In this document: positions 28,435 through 38,646 of the stretch, in pieces
Numbering within the stretch: position 1 is the stretch's first letter
How the letters are laid out: each line of letters begins with the position of its first letter
Source of the DNA: Paraburkholderia sacchari
Lineage (GTDB): Bacteria; Pseudomonadota; Gammaproteobacteria; Burkholderiales; Burkholderiaceae
Direction: 5' to 3'
DNA: 64,000 bases
NCBI RefSeq assembly: GCF_000785435.2
Contig: NZ_JTDB02000002.1
Span: 1-64,000 of the forward strand
Notes under the pieces: generated by a model
Database searches by the model: none
The model's input: the letters and a program-made list of their open reading frames with translations, nothing else
Told to the model about the DNA's origin: nothing
Position numbers and translations under genes: made by a program

Positions 28435-28445
28435 CGGATGCAGCG

Positions 28446-28922
28446 TCAGCATGCAAACGCATCGACAAAGCGCGGCAGCCCCAGCAACGCACGACGCGCA
28501 ATAGAGCGCCTGAGCTCCGCGCGACGCCCGGAAAAGATGACGGTCTCGCTTGCCGACACCACCTGGCCTGCCTGCCTGTACGCCCATGCAAAGCAGTGCG
28601 CGACGCTCGCCCTGCCCTCCTGCTCCGGCGTCGGCCATCCGATGCTTGCAAGCACTACGTTTGCATATCCGGCGCGCTGCGCGAGCAACGCTTCGGCCAG
28701 CGCACGGGCAAGCGGCTCATCCGGCTGCGCCCTGCCCGCCGCGCCGGGCAAACCCGTCAGGGCCGCGCTCGTATGGGCGACGACGCCGATATCCAGGCAC
28801 CCGGAAGCGCCCGCCACATCGGCGAGCATGCCTGTGATGGCTCCGGCGGTGCAGGTTTCGATGCTCGCGAGCACGAGCGCGCGCGAACGCAGATAACCGA
28901 CGATCTGCTTCGATATGTTCAT
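28446..28922 (-). CDS. CinA C-terminal-domain-like protein
   Basis: A 158-residue stand-alone domain resembling the CinA C-terminal (nicotinamide-nucleotide amidase) family. SIETCTAGAITGMLADVAGASGCLDIGVVAHTSAA parallels the ESCTGG..TxxPGSS..FxxGxVxYSNxxK pattern, but the second Gly of CTGG is Ala and the SNxxK element is replaced by HTSAA. The activity of the canonical enzyme (NMN to nicotinate mononucleotide) may therefore be lost. The last 40 residues are basic. Start at 28922 (MNISKQ). It follows the Sir2 gene on the same strand after a terminator. Confidence 0.65.
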   Translation of the reverse strand: MNISKQIVGYLRSRALVLASIETCTAGAITGMLADVAGASGCLDIGVVAHTSAALTGLPGAAGRAQPDEPLARALAEALLAQRAGYANVVLASIGWPTPEQEGRASVAHCFAWAYRQAGQVVSASETVIFSGRRAELRRSIARRALLGLPRFVDAFAC

Positions 28923-28953
28923 GGTTCGTAGAACCTTCGTGAGTGCAGGCAAC

Positions 28954-28987
28954 AAAAAGGGCGTGCAGCCGTTCAGCCAGCACGCCC
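28954..28987 (-). terminator. terminator after the Sir2 gene
   Basis: On the minus strand GGGCGTGC pairs with GCACGCCC around a 13-nt loop, followed by TTTTTG. It separates the Sir2 gene from the CinA-like gene. Confidence 0.85.
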
Positions 28988-29013
28988 GCGCGGCAATTCC
29001 GATTGCGGCTGCG

Positions 29014-29793
29014 TTAGCCGCTTTCCATCATCCGCTCGATGGCCGGTTCAAGCTTGCTCAAGCCGACGGTCGCCGGCTCCTGCTCGACCACGCCAAAAAA
29101 CTCCGTGCGCTGCGGCGCGGGGTCGACGAGCATATTGCGCGCGTAACGGCCATAGCGTGTGGGCGGCAGCAGCCGCTCGGGCGGAATCACTTCGAATGCC
29201 GTGCCAACGGCGATGAACAGATCGTCGTCGGTCATAGCCTGCTGAATGCGCCAGAGCGTCTGGTATTCGGGCGCGGCCTCGTTGAAGAACACAACGCCCG
29301 GCTTCACGCTTTCCACCTGGCCGCAGGACGGACAGGCCGCGCCCGGATCGAGCTTCGCGCCGATGCTCGGAAAGCGGTAGTCGCAGTCGGTGCAGAGCAG
29401 CGAAATCATGTCGCCGTGCAGATGCGTGACCTGGCGCGCGCCGGCCTGCTCGAGCATGTCGTCGATATTCTGCGTGACGAGATGCACGCGCTCGGTGCCC
29501 CAGGTGTTTTGCCACTGCGCGAGCAGGCGGTGGGCATCGTTCGGGCGCGCGCCCGAGCATTCGGCAATGCGCTGGTTGTAGAAGCGAAATACCGCGGGCC
29601 GGTTGCGGCGCCACGTGTGGTAATTGCAGACCTCGTCGATGCTCGTGTGCGTCCAGATGCCGTCGCCGGTGCGAAACGTCGAAATGCCGCTTTCCGCCGA
29701 GAGTCCCGCGCCCGAGAACACATACAGGCGGGGCAAGCGCACCTGCGGCGCGCGTTGCTGACCCGGTTGCCGGACTTGCTCAAAATCGGCCAC
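29014..29793 (-). CDS. Sir2-family NAD-dependent protein deacylase
   Basis: A sirtuin of 259 residues that uses NAD to remove acyl groups from lysines. Motifs: GAGLSAESGISTFR (NAD binding) near residue 28, TQNIDDMLEQAG near 112, catalytic His in HLHGD near 128, and a zinc module CTDC..CPSC. The start is GTG at 29793, preceded by AGGAG with 6-nt spacing. Upstream in-frame ATGs at 29835 and 29865 lack ribosome-binding sites, so the longer 283-residue version is unlikely. It is in the same direction as the CinA-like gene. If that gene recycles nicotinamide products the pair could be linked, but a terminator lies between them. Confidence 0.9.
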   Translation of the reverse strand: MADFEQVRQPGQQRAPQVRLPRLYVFSGAGLSAESGISTFRTGDGIWTHTSIDEVCNYHTWRRNRPAVFRFYNQRIAECSGARPNDAHRLLAQWQNTWGTERVHLVTQNIDDMLEQAGARQVTHLHGDMISLLCTDCDYRFPSIGAKLDPGAACPSCGQVESVKPGVVFFNEAAPEYQTLWRIQQAMTDDDLFIAVGTAFEVIPPERLLPPTRYGRYARNMLVDPAPQRTEFFGVVEQEPATVGLSKLEPAIERMMESG

Positions 29794-30018
29794 TTTTATC
29801 TCCTGAATTCGATCGGAGCCATTATGGCCTTGCATTCGGGCTTTCGTCAGGAGGCGGCGGAACACGTGGAAGCAAGCCGGCTGTAAGCGTTTTCTTACAG
29901 ACGGTTACAGCAGAGCGCATAGCGTTTCACCTTGGAGCGATTCCAGTGTCTAGTATCCAGGCATCCGCGGGCGCCTCGCAGCGTCCGGACACATCAAGAC
30001 AAAAGACGAGGAAGCACC

Positions 30019-30300
30019 ATGAAACGCGCACTGATTCTTTCCGCTCTCGGCGTAGCCCTGGCGGCTGCGTGCGGCGAGGCGTCGGCGCATACCGACCTGA
30101 GCGTGATGCTGGGCGTCCCGGCGCCGGTCTATGCCGCGCCGCCGGCCGTGGTCTATGAACAGGCTCCGGTGGCCTATGCCGCGCCCGCCTACGGCTATGG
30201 CTATGGTTATCGTGAAGATGACGACTGGGATCATCGCTGGCACGACCACGGCCGTCATCGCGGCTGGTACAAGCACCATCGCGAAGACGACGACGATTAA
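30019..30300 (+). CDS. small exported His/Asp-rich protein
   Basis: A 93-residue protein with a signal peptide (MKRALILSALGVALAAACGEASA). It has a Pro/Ala/Tyr-rich middle (PAPVYAAPPAVVYEQAPVAY), a GYGYGYGY stretch and a very His- and Asp-rich tail (DHRWHDHGRHRGWYKHHREDDDD). The tail could bind divalent metals; that is speculation. No recognised domain. GAGGAA precedes the ATG at 30019. It is convergent with the L,D-transpeptidase gene, 9 bp away. Confidence 0.82.
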   Translation: MKRALILSALGVALAAACGEASAHTDLSVMLGVPAPVYAAPPAVVYEQAPVAYAAPAYGYGYGYREDDDWDHRWHDHGRHRGWYKHHREDDDD

Positions 30301-30309
30301 GCCTCTGCT

Positions 30310-31080
30310 TCAGCTGCGGTATGTGTAGACTTCGTCGCCCGGCTTGAAGGTTTCCCACATCCGCTGCATCACGGCCTCGGAACCGACGCCCATGCAGCCG
30401 TGGCTAAAGCCGTCATAACCCTCGCGCTGGAAATCATAAGAAAGGTGGAACGCCTGTCCCCTGCGCGCATCCTCGTCCCACGCGATAAACATCGCATACG
30501 GCATGGGCGTGCCGTAAAGACTGGAGACGTGATGGCGTGATTTCCAGTCGATCCGTCCGTGGCCATCCCCGGTGGCAAAGCTGGCGCCTCGCCCATCGCC
30601 GGGGCGGAAGGGGAAAGAAAACTGCGGCTCTCCGTTGATATAGGCCGTGGCCACGTAGGTAGTCTTGTCCGCGCAGATGATCCTCTTTGCCTTGGTGCAT
30701 ATCCCGGGGGCGGAGGCAGGGGTTGCGGCGGTATCGAAAGTGAATCCGGCCGGCAGCGCCGGTGAAGCTTCGCCCACATGGGGCTCCTGAGTTCCATTGG
30801 CGGTCCACTTCGTCGTAGCCGCGTTCTGGATGGCGCGGACCGCGTCCGGCATGGTCATGGGAGCCGGGCTCGCGCCCGGAGCGGTGGCAGGCGCCATCGC
30901 GACAGCCTGTGGCGCAGGTGCGGGCTTTGCCATAGCCAGGCGAGTCGTGGCGATGGCGATATTGGCGTTACCCTGACGGCCCTCGCCCCATACCGTGGCC
31001 GCCGTGACACCTCCCAAGCCGACAATCAGCACCGATCCGTATCCGATCAGGCGCTTCATCCCTACGCGTGATTTCACCAC
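30310..31080 (-). CDS. L,D-transpeptidase (YkuD-type) with N-terminal membrane anchor
   Basis: A 256-residue envelope protein. A hydrophobic N-terminal segment (LIGYGSVLIVGLGGVTAATVW) acts as signal or anchor, then about 80 Ala/Pro-rich linker residues. A C-terminal YkuD-like domain carries the catalytic motif SHGCMGV near residue 232, preceded by HLSYDF. Such enzymes cross-link peptidoglycan or attach proteins to it through a catalytic Cys. Start: two adjacent GTG codons (31080 and 31077) lie 4 and 7 nt after GGAG; the ATG at 31059 is a third option with a poorer site. No obvious operon partner. Confidence 0.78.
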   Translation of the reverse strand: MVKSRVGMKRLIGYGSVLIVGLGGVTAATVWGEGRQGNANIAIATTRLAMAKPAPAPQAVAMAPATAPGASPAPMTMPDAVRAIQNAATTKWTANGTQEPHVGEASPALPAGFTFDTAATPASAPGICTKAKRIICADKTTYVATAYINGEPQFSFPFRPGDGRGASFATGDGHGRIDWKSRHHVSSLYGTPMPYAMFIAWDEDARRGQAFHLSYDFQREGYDGFSHGCMGVGSEAVMQRMWETFKPGDEVYTYRS

Positions 31081-31235
31081 CGTTCTCCGCAGTCATTCAC
31101 GGGCCGCTCCCAAGACTCCCAGGACCCCGAGCGATTCTACGCGACGCAACGCGAATATTACTGTCTTGAAAGGATTCAGGTGAAGGGCTAACGCTTTGCG
31201 TCAAATGCGAAGCGGGATCTCAAATCGCCGCCAAC

Positions 31236-31270
31236 AAAAAAGGCCGGACACTCGTTGAGCATCCGGCCTT
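31236..31270 (-). terminator. terminator after glmS
   Basis: On the minus strand AAGGCCGGA pairs with TCCGGCCTT around a 15-nt loop, followed by a T-rich tail (TTTTTTGTT). Confidence 0.88.
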
Positions 31271-31304
31271 GTGATGGACGTGTCAGCGGCACGTCACACC
31301 TTGT

Positions 31305-31330
31305 CCACCCGCTTATTCCACCCGCTTATT
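31305..31330. repeat. 13-bp tandem duplication at the glmS stop codon
   Basis: CCACCCGCTTATT occurs twice in direct succession (31305-31317 and 31318-31330). The inner copy contains the glmS stop codon, so the duplication leaves a non-coding ghost of the gene's last codons just past its end. Confidence 0.85.
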
Positions 31331-33143
31331 CCACGGTCACCGACTTCGCGAGATTGCGCGGCTTGTCCACATCCGTGCCACGCGTGCAGGCCGTGTGATA
31401 CGCAAGCAGCTGCAGAGGCACTACGTGCAGGATCGGCGAGAGCAGACCGTAATGCTCCGGCATGCGGATCACGTGAATGCCGTCTTCGCTCGCGATATGC
31501 GTGTCCGCATCGGCGAATACGTAGAGCTGGCCGCCGCGCGCGCGCACTTCCTGCATGTTCGACTTGAGCTTCTCCAGCAGCGCGTCGTTCGGCGCCACCG
31601 TCACCACCGGCATCGCCTCCGTCACCAGCGCCAGCGGCCCGTGCTTGAGCTCGCCGGCCGGATACGCCTCGGCGTGGATATACGAGATCTCCTTGAGCTT
31701 GAGCGCGCCTTCGAGCGCAATCGGATAATGCAGCCCGCGGCCGAGGAACAGCGCGTTTTCCTTGCGCGCGAACTCCTGCGACCACGCGATGATCTGCGGC
31801 TCCAGCGCCAACACGCCATTGAGCGCCGCCGGCAGGTGACGCAGCGCCTTCAGGTACGCGGCTTCCTGCTGCGCGCTCACGTGGCCGCGCAGCTTGCCCA
31901 GCGTCACCGCGAGCACGAACAGGCCCACCAGCTGCGTCGTGAACGCTTTGGTGGATGCCACGCCAATCTCGCGCCCCGCGTGCGTGAGGAAGCGCAGCGA
32001 GGTGAGGCGCACCATCGCGCTCGTGGCCACGTTGCAGACCGCGAGCGTGTGCGCCATGCCGAGCGACTGCGCGTGCTTGAGCGCCGCGAGCGTGTCGGCG
32101 GTTTCACCCGACTGCGAGATCGTCACCACCAGCGCGCGCGGATTGGGCACCGACTCGCGGTAGCGATACTCGCTCGCGATCTCGACTTCGGTGCGGATCT
32201 TCGCCACCGATTCGAGCCAGTACTTCGCGGTCAGGCCCGCGTAGTAGCTCGTGCCGCACGCGAGAATCAGGATGCTGTCGATGCCCCTGAACACCTCGCC
32301 CGCGTTCTCGCCGAACTGCACGGGATCGAAGGCGGCATCGGCGGGAATCGTGTCGGAGATCGCGCGCGGCTGCTCGAAGATCTCCTTTTGCATGTAATGG
32401 CGATACGGACCCAGCTCGACCGCGCCGCTATAGGCCTGCACGTCGCGCGCCACGCGCTCGGCGGGCTTGCCCGCGCGGTCGACGATGCGCACGCCCTCGA
32501 GCGTGATCTCGCACACATCGCCCTCTTCCAGATAGCTGACGCTCTTCGCGCTGCCCGCAATCGCGAGCGCGTCCGAGGCGATGAAGTTGCCGCCCTCGCC
32601 ATGGCCCACCACGAGCGGCGAGCCTGCGCGCGCACCCACCACGGTGTGCGGCTGATCCTTGTGCACCACGCCGATCGCGTACGCACCCGCGAGCTGCTGC
32701 ACCGCTTCGCGCACGGCGGCGAACAGGTCGCCCTTGTAGAGGCTGTGAATGAGGTGCGCGATGACTTCGGTATCGGTCTGCGAGACGAACTCGTAGCCCT
32801 TGCCGCGCAGCGTCTCGCGCAGCGACTCGTAGTTTTCGATGATGCCGTTGTGCACGATCGCGAGCGTGTCGCGCGAGACGATCGGATGCGCGTTGTTCAC
32901 CGTGGGCGCGCCGTGCGTGGCCCAGCGCGTGTGCGCGATGCCCGTGACGCCTTCGAAGTGAGCTTCGCGCACTTGATCTTCGAGCTCGGCCACGCGCGCA
33001 ACGCTGCGCACGCGCTGCGGGCCCTCGGCCGTGACGATGGCCACGCCGCACGAGTCGTAGCCGCGGTATTCGAGCCGCCGCAGGCCTTCGATGAGAACGG
33101 GGACGATATTACGAAGCGCTACTGCGCCGACGATGCCGCACAT
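31326..33143 (-). CDS. glmS: glutamine--fructose-6-phosphate aminotransferase (isomerizing)
   Basis: Makes glucosamine-6-phosphate from fructose-6-phosphate and glutamine, the entry step to UDP-GlcNAc. The 605-residue protein has an N-terminal glutaminase domain with nucleophile Cys2 (MCGIVGAV), [10 protein letters not shown] and HTRWATHG. Two SIS sugar-isomerase domains follow ([17 protein letters not shown] near 300; [19 protein letters not shown] near 475), ending in the family motif [11 protein letters not shown]. It follows glmU by 80 bp on the same strand; together they form the UDP-GlcNAc precursor operon. A terminator follows at 31236. No glmS ribozyme-like leader is seen. Confidence 0.97.
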   Translation of the reverse strand: MCGIVGAVALRNIVPVLIEGLRRLEYRGYDSCGVAIVTAEGPQRVRSVARVAELEDQVREAHFEGVTGIAHTRWATHGAPTVNNAHPIVSRDTLAIVHNGIIENYESLRETLRGKGYEFVSQTDTEVIAHLIHSLYKGDLFAAVREAVQQLAGAYAIGVVHKDQPHTVVGARAGSPLVVGHGEGGNFIASDALAIAGSAKSVSYLEEGDVCEITLEGVRIVDRAGKPAERVARDVQAYSGAVELGPYRHYMQKEIFEQPRAISDTIPADAAFDPVQFGENAGEVFRGIDSILILACGTSYYAGLTAKYWLESVAKIRTEVEIASEYRYRESVPNPRALVVTISQSGETADTLAALKHAQSLGMAHTLAVCNVATSAMVRLTSLRFLTHAGREIGVASTKAFTTQLVGLFVLAVTLGKLRGHVSAQQEAAYLKALRHLPAALNGVLALEPQIIAWSQEFARKENALFLGRGLHYPIALEGALKLKEISYIHAEAYPAGELKHGPLALVTEAMPVVTVAPNDALLEKLKSNMQEVRARGGQLYVFADADTHIASEDGIHVIRMPEHYGLLSPILHVVPLQLLAYHTACTRGTDVDKPRNLAKSVTVE

Positions 33144-33223
33144 GGAGTTCGATCCTTTGCAATGAGAGACGGGGCACCTGGTGGAGTCACGGCGCCCGCG
33201 ATGTTCCGCCGTTCAGTTGTCTA

Positions 33224-34597
33224 TCAGCGCTTGTTCTTCACCGGCCGAACGTAGCCGGTTTTCGCGATCTGGGTTTTTTCGTTGAGCACGAGCGTGTATT
33301 CGGGCACGTCCTTCCAGACGGTCGTGCCGGCCGCGATGGTCACGCCGCGGCCCACGCGCACGGGCGCGACGAGCTGCGTATCGGAGCCCACGAACACCTG
33401 GTCCTCGATCACGGTGCGATGCTTGTTCGCGCCGTCGTAATTGCAGGTGATGGTGCCCGCGCCGATGTTTACGCCCGCGCCCACGTCGGCGTCGCCCACG
33501 TAGCTCAGGTGATTGGCCTTCGAGCCCAGGCCGATGTTCGCGTTCTTGACCTCGACGAAGTTGCCCACATGCACTTCATCGGCGAGCTGCGCGCCCGGGC
33601 GCAGACGCGCGTAGGGCCCAAGCACGGCCTGCGCGCCAACGGTGGCGCTCTCGATGTGCGTGTAGGCATCCACGCGCGTGCCCGCGCCGATCACGGCATC
33701 GCGGATTACGCAGTTCGGGCCGATGCGCACGTTGTCCGCAAGCGTGACCGTGCCTTCGAACACGCAGTTCACGTCGATGAACACGTCGCGCCCGCAGCTG
33801 ATCGAGCCGCGCAGGTCGAAGCGCGCCGGGTCGGCAAGCGTGACGCCCGCCGCCAGCAATGCGTCGGCGGCGTTGCGCTGGTACACGCGCTCGAGCTCGG
33901 CAAGCTGTTGCTTGCTGTTCACGCCGAGTGTTTCCCATTCGGCATCGGGCTGCGCGGTCACGACCGGATGGCCCGCCGCGATGGCCGCTTCCACGACGTC
34001 GGTGAGGTAGTACTCGCCCTGCGCGTTGTCGTTGCCGAGCGCCGCGAGCCAGTCCGCCAGCGGCGCGGTGGGCGTCACGACGATGCCGGTGTTGATTTCG
34101 TCGATGAGGCGCTCGTCGTCGTTCGCGTCCTTCTGCTCGACGATGCGCAGCACCTCGCCGGTTGCGCCGCGCACGATGCGGCCGTAGCCGGTCGGGTCGT
34201 CGAGCGTCACGGTTAGGATGCCGTAACCCGCTTTCTTGCCCGCCCCGGCCGCGGCCTCGGTCAGGCGCTTGAGCGTGGACGCGCGCGTGAGCGGCACGTC
34301 GCCGTAGAGCACGAGCGTGGGCTGATTCGCATCGAGCAGCGGCAGCGCCTGCGCAAGCGCGTGGCCGGTGCCGAGCTGCTGCTCCTGCACGGCGAACTGC
34401 ACGTCGGGGGCGGAAACGGCTGCGCGCACGGCCTCGCCGCCATGGCCGATCACGACCACGAGACGCGTGGGCGCGAGGCTGCGTGCGGTGTCGATGACGT
34501 GCGAAAGAAGCGGCTGGCCGGCGAGAGGATGGAGTACTTTCGGCAGGGCGGAGTGCATGCGTTTGCCCATGCCTGCCGCGAGGATCACGATGTTCAT
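33224..34597 (-). CDS. glmU: bifunctional GlcNAc-1-P uridyltransferase / GlcN-1-P acetyltransferase
   Basis: Bifunctional enzyme (457 residues) completing UDP-GlcNAc synthesis. The N-terminal nucleotidyltransferase domain has [25 protein letters not shown] and YGDVPL. The C-terminal left-handed beta-helix acetyltransferase shows hexapeptide repeats ([45 protein letters not shown]). The start [14 protein letters not shown] at 34597 matches E. coli GlmU in length. The frame is open 62 codons further upstream, through the ttcA terminator, and is not used. It is first gene of glmU-glmS. Confidence 0.97.
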   Translation of the reverse strand: MNIVILAAGMGKRMHSALPKVLHPLAGQPLLSHVIDTARSLAPTRLVVVIGHGGEAVRAAVSAPDVQFAVQEQQLGTGHALAQALPLLDANQPTLVLYGDVPLTRASTLKRLTEAAAGAGKKAGYGILTVTLDDPTGYGRIVRGATGEVLRIVEQKDANDDERLIDEINTGIVVTPTAPLADWLAALGNDNAQGEYYLTDVVEAAIAAGHPVVTAQPDAEWETLGVNSKQQLAELERVYQRNAADALLAAGVTLADPARFDLRGSISCGRDVFIDVNCVFEGTVTLADNVRIGPNCVIRDAVIGAGTRVDAYTHIESATVGAQAVLGPYARLRPGAQLADEVHVGNFVEVKNANIGLGSKANHLSYVGDADVGAGVNIGAGTITCNYDGANKHRTVIEDQVFVGSDTQLVAPVRVGRGVTIAAGTTVWKDVPEYTLVLNEKTQIAKTGYVRPVKNKR

Positions 34598-34732
34598 TGC
34601 ATCGGTGACTTGAGAGGGAATGAAGCGGTCGATTTTAGCATGGGGGGTATCCCCAACGCCGCTGGCCGGCGGGCGTTCGCCGCACCTTTCCACACTCCTT
34701 GACACTGCCGCGTCAGGCCGAAAGTCGCGCGC

Positions 34733-34760
34733 AAAAAAAAGCGGCCGTGACAGGCCGCCT
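34733..34760 (-). terminator. terminator after ttcA
   Basis: On the minus strand GCGGCC pairs with GGCCGC (6 nt apart), followed by eight T. Confidence 0.82.
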
Positions 34761-34816
34761 TGGGGTCCGATGCCGTTTTGCAAACGGCGCTCGCTCGCGT
34801 CGCTTGCGGCATGTTT

Positions 34817-35809
<993 letters not shown>

Positions 35810-35812
35810 GAA

Positions 35813-36208
35813 TCAGTCCTCCTTGATGCGAAAGACCTCGACGCCCACCGCGTCGCAGTCCGGGTACACGTCGGGCTTCTGGGTCGACACGCACACGGCG
35901 CGCACCTGCTCGTGCGAGAGCAGCGCTGCGGCGAGGTCGTCGCAGAGCGTCTCCTGCAGATGGATATGGCCCTGGCCCACGCGTGCCGCGACGGTCGCGC
36001 GCATGAAATCGTAATCGACGACTTCGCGCAGCTTGTCTTCGCGCGGCGTGGTCGACGAAAGGGGAACGAACAGGTCGACGTTGATGATGACGCGCTGTTC
36101 ACCGCGTTTTTCGAAGTCATGCACGCCGATGTTGATGTGCACTTCGTAGTTGCGCAAGAAGAGCCGGCGGCAATCGGCGAGCCGGGGATGCAGGAGTACA
36201 GCGGACAT
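35813..36208 (-). CDS. folB: dihydroneopterin aldolase
   Basis: Folate-pathway aldolase/epimerase family protein (131 residues). FLRNYEVHINIGVHDFEKRGEQRVIINVDLFVP is the family core and includes the Gly-Val/Ile-x-x-x-E region. VVDYDFMRATV and HIHLQETLCDDLA follow, with Glu in LQE at the active site. Start MSAVLLHPRL (36208) with a GGAA upstream; the frame is open 60 codons further but Arg-rich and unlikely. It is upstream of ttcA by 3 bp. With the pteridine-reductase-like SDR next door it suggests a small folate neighbourhood. Confidence 0.9.
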   Translation of the reverse strand: MSAVLLHPRLADCRRLFLRNYEVHINIGVHDFEKRGEQRVIINVDLFVPLSSTTPREDKLREVVDYDFMRATVAARVGQGHIHLQETLCDDLAAALLSHEQVRAVCVSTQKPDVYPDCDAVGVEVFRIKED

Positions 36209-36479
36209 GTTCGTTCCAGTCGATAAAAGCGTGCGTGTTCTTGCACGTGCGCGGGCGCTGCGCGCCACGCGGGTCAAACGGGTTACAGACTTACCGGGTT
36301 GCAAAGCCTTCGTGCGATTGCATCGCCGGCGCGTTTGCGGAATCCGGGCCGCGATGGAATGTTTTCGCAGCCATCGCGGTTTGTGCATTTAGTTGCATTA
36401 TTTGGCGTCGATCGCGAAACGCGTCCGCAACGCGATTCGCCGCCCGATCAGGTCAACTCAGTCCATACGCGGTCCAAAC

Positions 36480-37400
36480 TCAGCCCGGCGCCTGATCGCC
36501 AGTCAAAAACATCACGTCGCGCGGCAGCGGCACGAGATGCTGGCCGCCGTCGACCACTAGCGTCGTGCCGGTCACGCCCGAGGCCTGGGCGAGATACAGC
36601 GCGGCTTGCACGAGATCGCCGGGGCGCGACGCGCGCCCAAGCGGCGTGACCTTGTGCGCGGCGGCGAAGCTCTCCGGCGTCTGATCGCCCGATTGCAGCG
36701 TGAGGCCGGGTGCGAGACCCACCACGCGCATCTTGGGCGCGAGCGCCTGGGCCAGCGCGACCGTGGCGTTCTGCAAGGCAGCCTTGGACAGCGTGTACGA
36801 CAGGTAGTCGGGATTCATGTTGTACAGCTTCTGATCCAGCACGTTGATCACGCAGGTGCGCAACGATTCGTCTTGCAGCGCGGCTTCGGGCGTCGCCGCC
36901 CACAGCATGCGCGCCAGCACGAGCGGCGCCCCCACGTTGATCGCCATGAGGTGCTGCAGCCTCGCGTAGCCGACATCGCGCGCCGTGTCTTCCTCGAAGC
37001 GCGATGCGTTGTTCAGCACGCACGCGGGCAGGCCGAGCGCAGCGGCGCAATCGGGCACGAGGCGCGCCACCTGTGCCTCATCCGCCAGATCGGCGTGCAG
37101 CGCGACCGCGCGGCGGCCCATGTCGCGGATCTGCGCGACGACTTCATCGGCCTCGGCCCGCGAGCCGCCGTAATGCACCGCCACGTCCCAGCCGCGTTCG
37201 GCAAAACCCAGCGAAAACGCGCGGCCGATGCGGCGCGCGCCGCCCGTCACGATGATCACGCGCGCGGCAGCGGCTGCGCCAGAATGCGGAGACGATCCGG
37301 ACGGCTGGCTCGCGCTCGATGCGGGGTCGGATGGCTGGGTGCCCGATGGCGGGCCCCCAGCAACCCCGCCAGACCGGCGGATGCCCGATGTTTCGCTCAT
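36480..37400 (-). CDS. SDR-family oxidoreductase, pteridine-reductase-like
   Basis: A 306-residue short-chain dehydrogenase. The nucleotide loop TGGARRIGRAFSLGFAERG near residue 52 has the TGxxxRxG form typical of pteridine reductases (FolM/PTR1) rather than TGxxxGxG. NNAS near 130, the YLSYTLSKAAL active site (Tyr and Lys) near 200 and the C-terminal GTTLVVDGGQHL complete the fold. It probably reduces dihydrofolate or dihydromonapterin. The neighbouring folB supports this. Odd: the first 46 residues are Ser/Pro/Gly-rich and lie only 13 bp from the divergent start of the MidA gene, so the true start may be further in. Confidence 0.82.
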   Translation of the reverse strand: MSETSGIRRSGGVAGGPPSGTQPSDPASSASQPSGSSPHSGAAAAARVIIVTGGARRIGRAFSLGFAERGWDVAVHYGGSRAEADEVVAQIRDMGRRAVALHADLADEAQVARLVPDCAAALGLPACVLNNASRFEEDTARDVGYARLQHLMAINVGAPLVLARMLWAATPEAALQDESLRTCVINVLDQKLYNMNPDYLSYTLSKAALQNATVALAQALAPKMRVVGLAPGLTLQSGDQTPESFAAAHKVTPLGRASRPGDLVQAALYLAQASGVTGTTLVVDGGQHLVPLPRDVMFLTGDQAPG

Positions 37401-37413
37401 TTACAATGCCGGG

Positions 37414-38640
37414 ATGAATCCGAAAGCTCACGAACCCGCTAGTTTACCTGTTCCCGAGCCGATCGCGCTCGCGCAGTCCGAGGCGCTCGCCGCAACCGTG
37501 CGTGCCGAAATTGCCGCGGCGGGCGGCTGGCTGCCGTTCGACCGCTACATGGAGCGCGCGCTCTATGCGCCGGGGCTCGGCTATTACAGCGGTGGCTCGC
37601 GCAAGTTCGGCCTCTTCGCCGACGATGGCAGCGACTTCGTGACCGCGCCCGAAATGTCGCCACTGTTCGCAGCCACGCTCGCGCGCGCCGTGGCCGAAGC
37701 GCTCGCGGCCAGCGGCACGCATGCGCTGATGGAGTTCGGCGCGGGCACGGGACGGCTCGCGGCGGGCGTGATGCTCGCGCTCGAAGCGCTCGGCGTGGCG
37801 TTCGAAACGTACGCCATCGTCGATCTCTCGGGCGAGTTGCGCGAGCGCCAGCGCGAAACCATCGCCGGGCTTGCGCCGCATCTGGCCGCGCGCGTGCAGT
37901 GGCTCGACGCGCTGCCCGAGCGCTTCGAAGGCGTGGTGATCGGCAACGAAGTGCTCGACGCGATGCCGGTGCGCCTCTTCGCGCGCAAGGACGCCGTGTG
38001 GCACGAGCGCGGCGTGAGCGTGAACATGGAGGCGAGCGGCGGCGGCGCGCTCCAGTTCTCGGACCGCCCGGCCATGAGCGGGGCCGACGCGGGTTGGACG
38101 CAGAGCGGGCCCGGCAGCGTGCTGGCGCAGATCGAAGGCAGCGGAGACTACGTGACGGAAACGCACGAGGCCGCGCTGGCCTTCACGCGCACGATCTGCA
38201 CAATGCTCGCGCGCGGCGCGGCGTTCTTCATCGACTACGGTTTTCCGCATGGCGAGTACTACCACGCGCAGCGCGCGCAAGGCACGCTGATGTGCCACTA
38301 CCGCCACCGCGCGCACGGCGACCCGTTCCTCTACCCCGGTTTGCAGGACATCACGGCGCACGTGGAATTCAGCGGCATTGCGCAAGCCGGCGTCGAAGCG
38401 GGCGCGGACCTGCTCGGCTACACCTCGCAGGCGCGTTTCCTGATGAACGCGGGCATCACCGAAGTGCTCGGCGAGATCGATCCGCGCGACGCAGCGCGCT
38501 TTTTGCCGGCCGCGAATGCGGTGCAGAAGCTCGTCTCGGAAGCGGAGATGGGTGAGCTCTTCAAGGTGATCGCGTTCTCGCGCGGCATCGACGCGACCAT
38601 CGCCGCGTTCGCGCGCGGCGACCGCAGCCACACACTCTGA
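37414..38640 (+). CDS. MidA-family SAM-dependent methyltransferase (NDUFAF7 type)
   Basis: A 408-residue homologue of the mitochondrial complex I assembly methyltransferase MidA/NDUFAF7. Markers: GYYSGGSRKFGLFADDGSDFVTAPEMSPLFA near residue 50, the SAM loop MEFGAGTGRLAAGV near 107, VIGNEVLDAMPVRLF near 178 and FIDYGFPHGEYYHAQRAQGTLMCHYRHR near 275. In mitochondria the protein methylates an arginine of a complex I subunit; the bacterial role is inferred. Start MNPKAHEP (37414); the longer frame upstream runs antisense through the SDR N terminus. It is followed 6 bp later by a DUF2905 gene. Confidence 0.9.
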   Translation: MNPKAHEPASLPVPEPIALAQSEALAATVRAEIAAAGGWLPFDRYMERALYAPGLGYYSGGSRKFGLFADDGSDFVTAPEMSPLFAATLARAVAEALAASGTHALMEFGAGTGRLAAGVMLALEALGVAFETYAIVDLSGELRERQRETIAGLAPHLAARVQWLDALPERFEGVVIGNEVLDAMPVRLFARKDAVWHERGVSVNMEASGGGALQFSDRPAMSGADAGWTQSGPGSVLAQIEGSGDYVTETHEAALAFTRTICTMLARGAAFFIDYGFPHGEYYHAQRAQGTLMCHYRHRAHGDPFLYPGLQDITAHVEFSGIAQAGVEAGADLLGYTSQARFLMNAGITEVLGEIDPRDAARFLPAANAVQKLVSEAEMGELFKVIAFSRGIDATIAAFARGDRSHTL

Positions 38641-38646
38641 ACGCCC

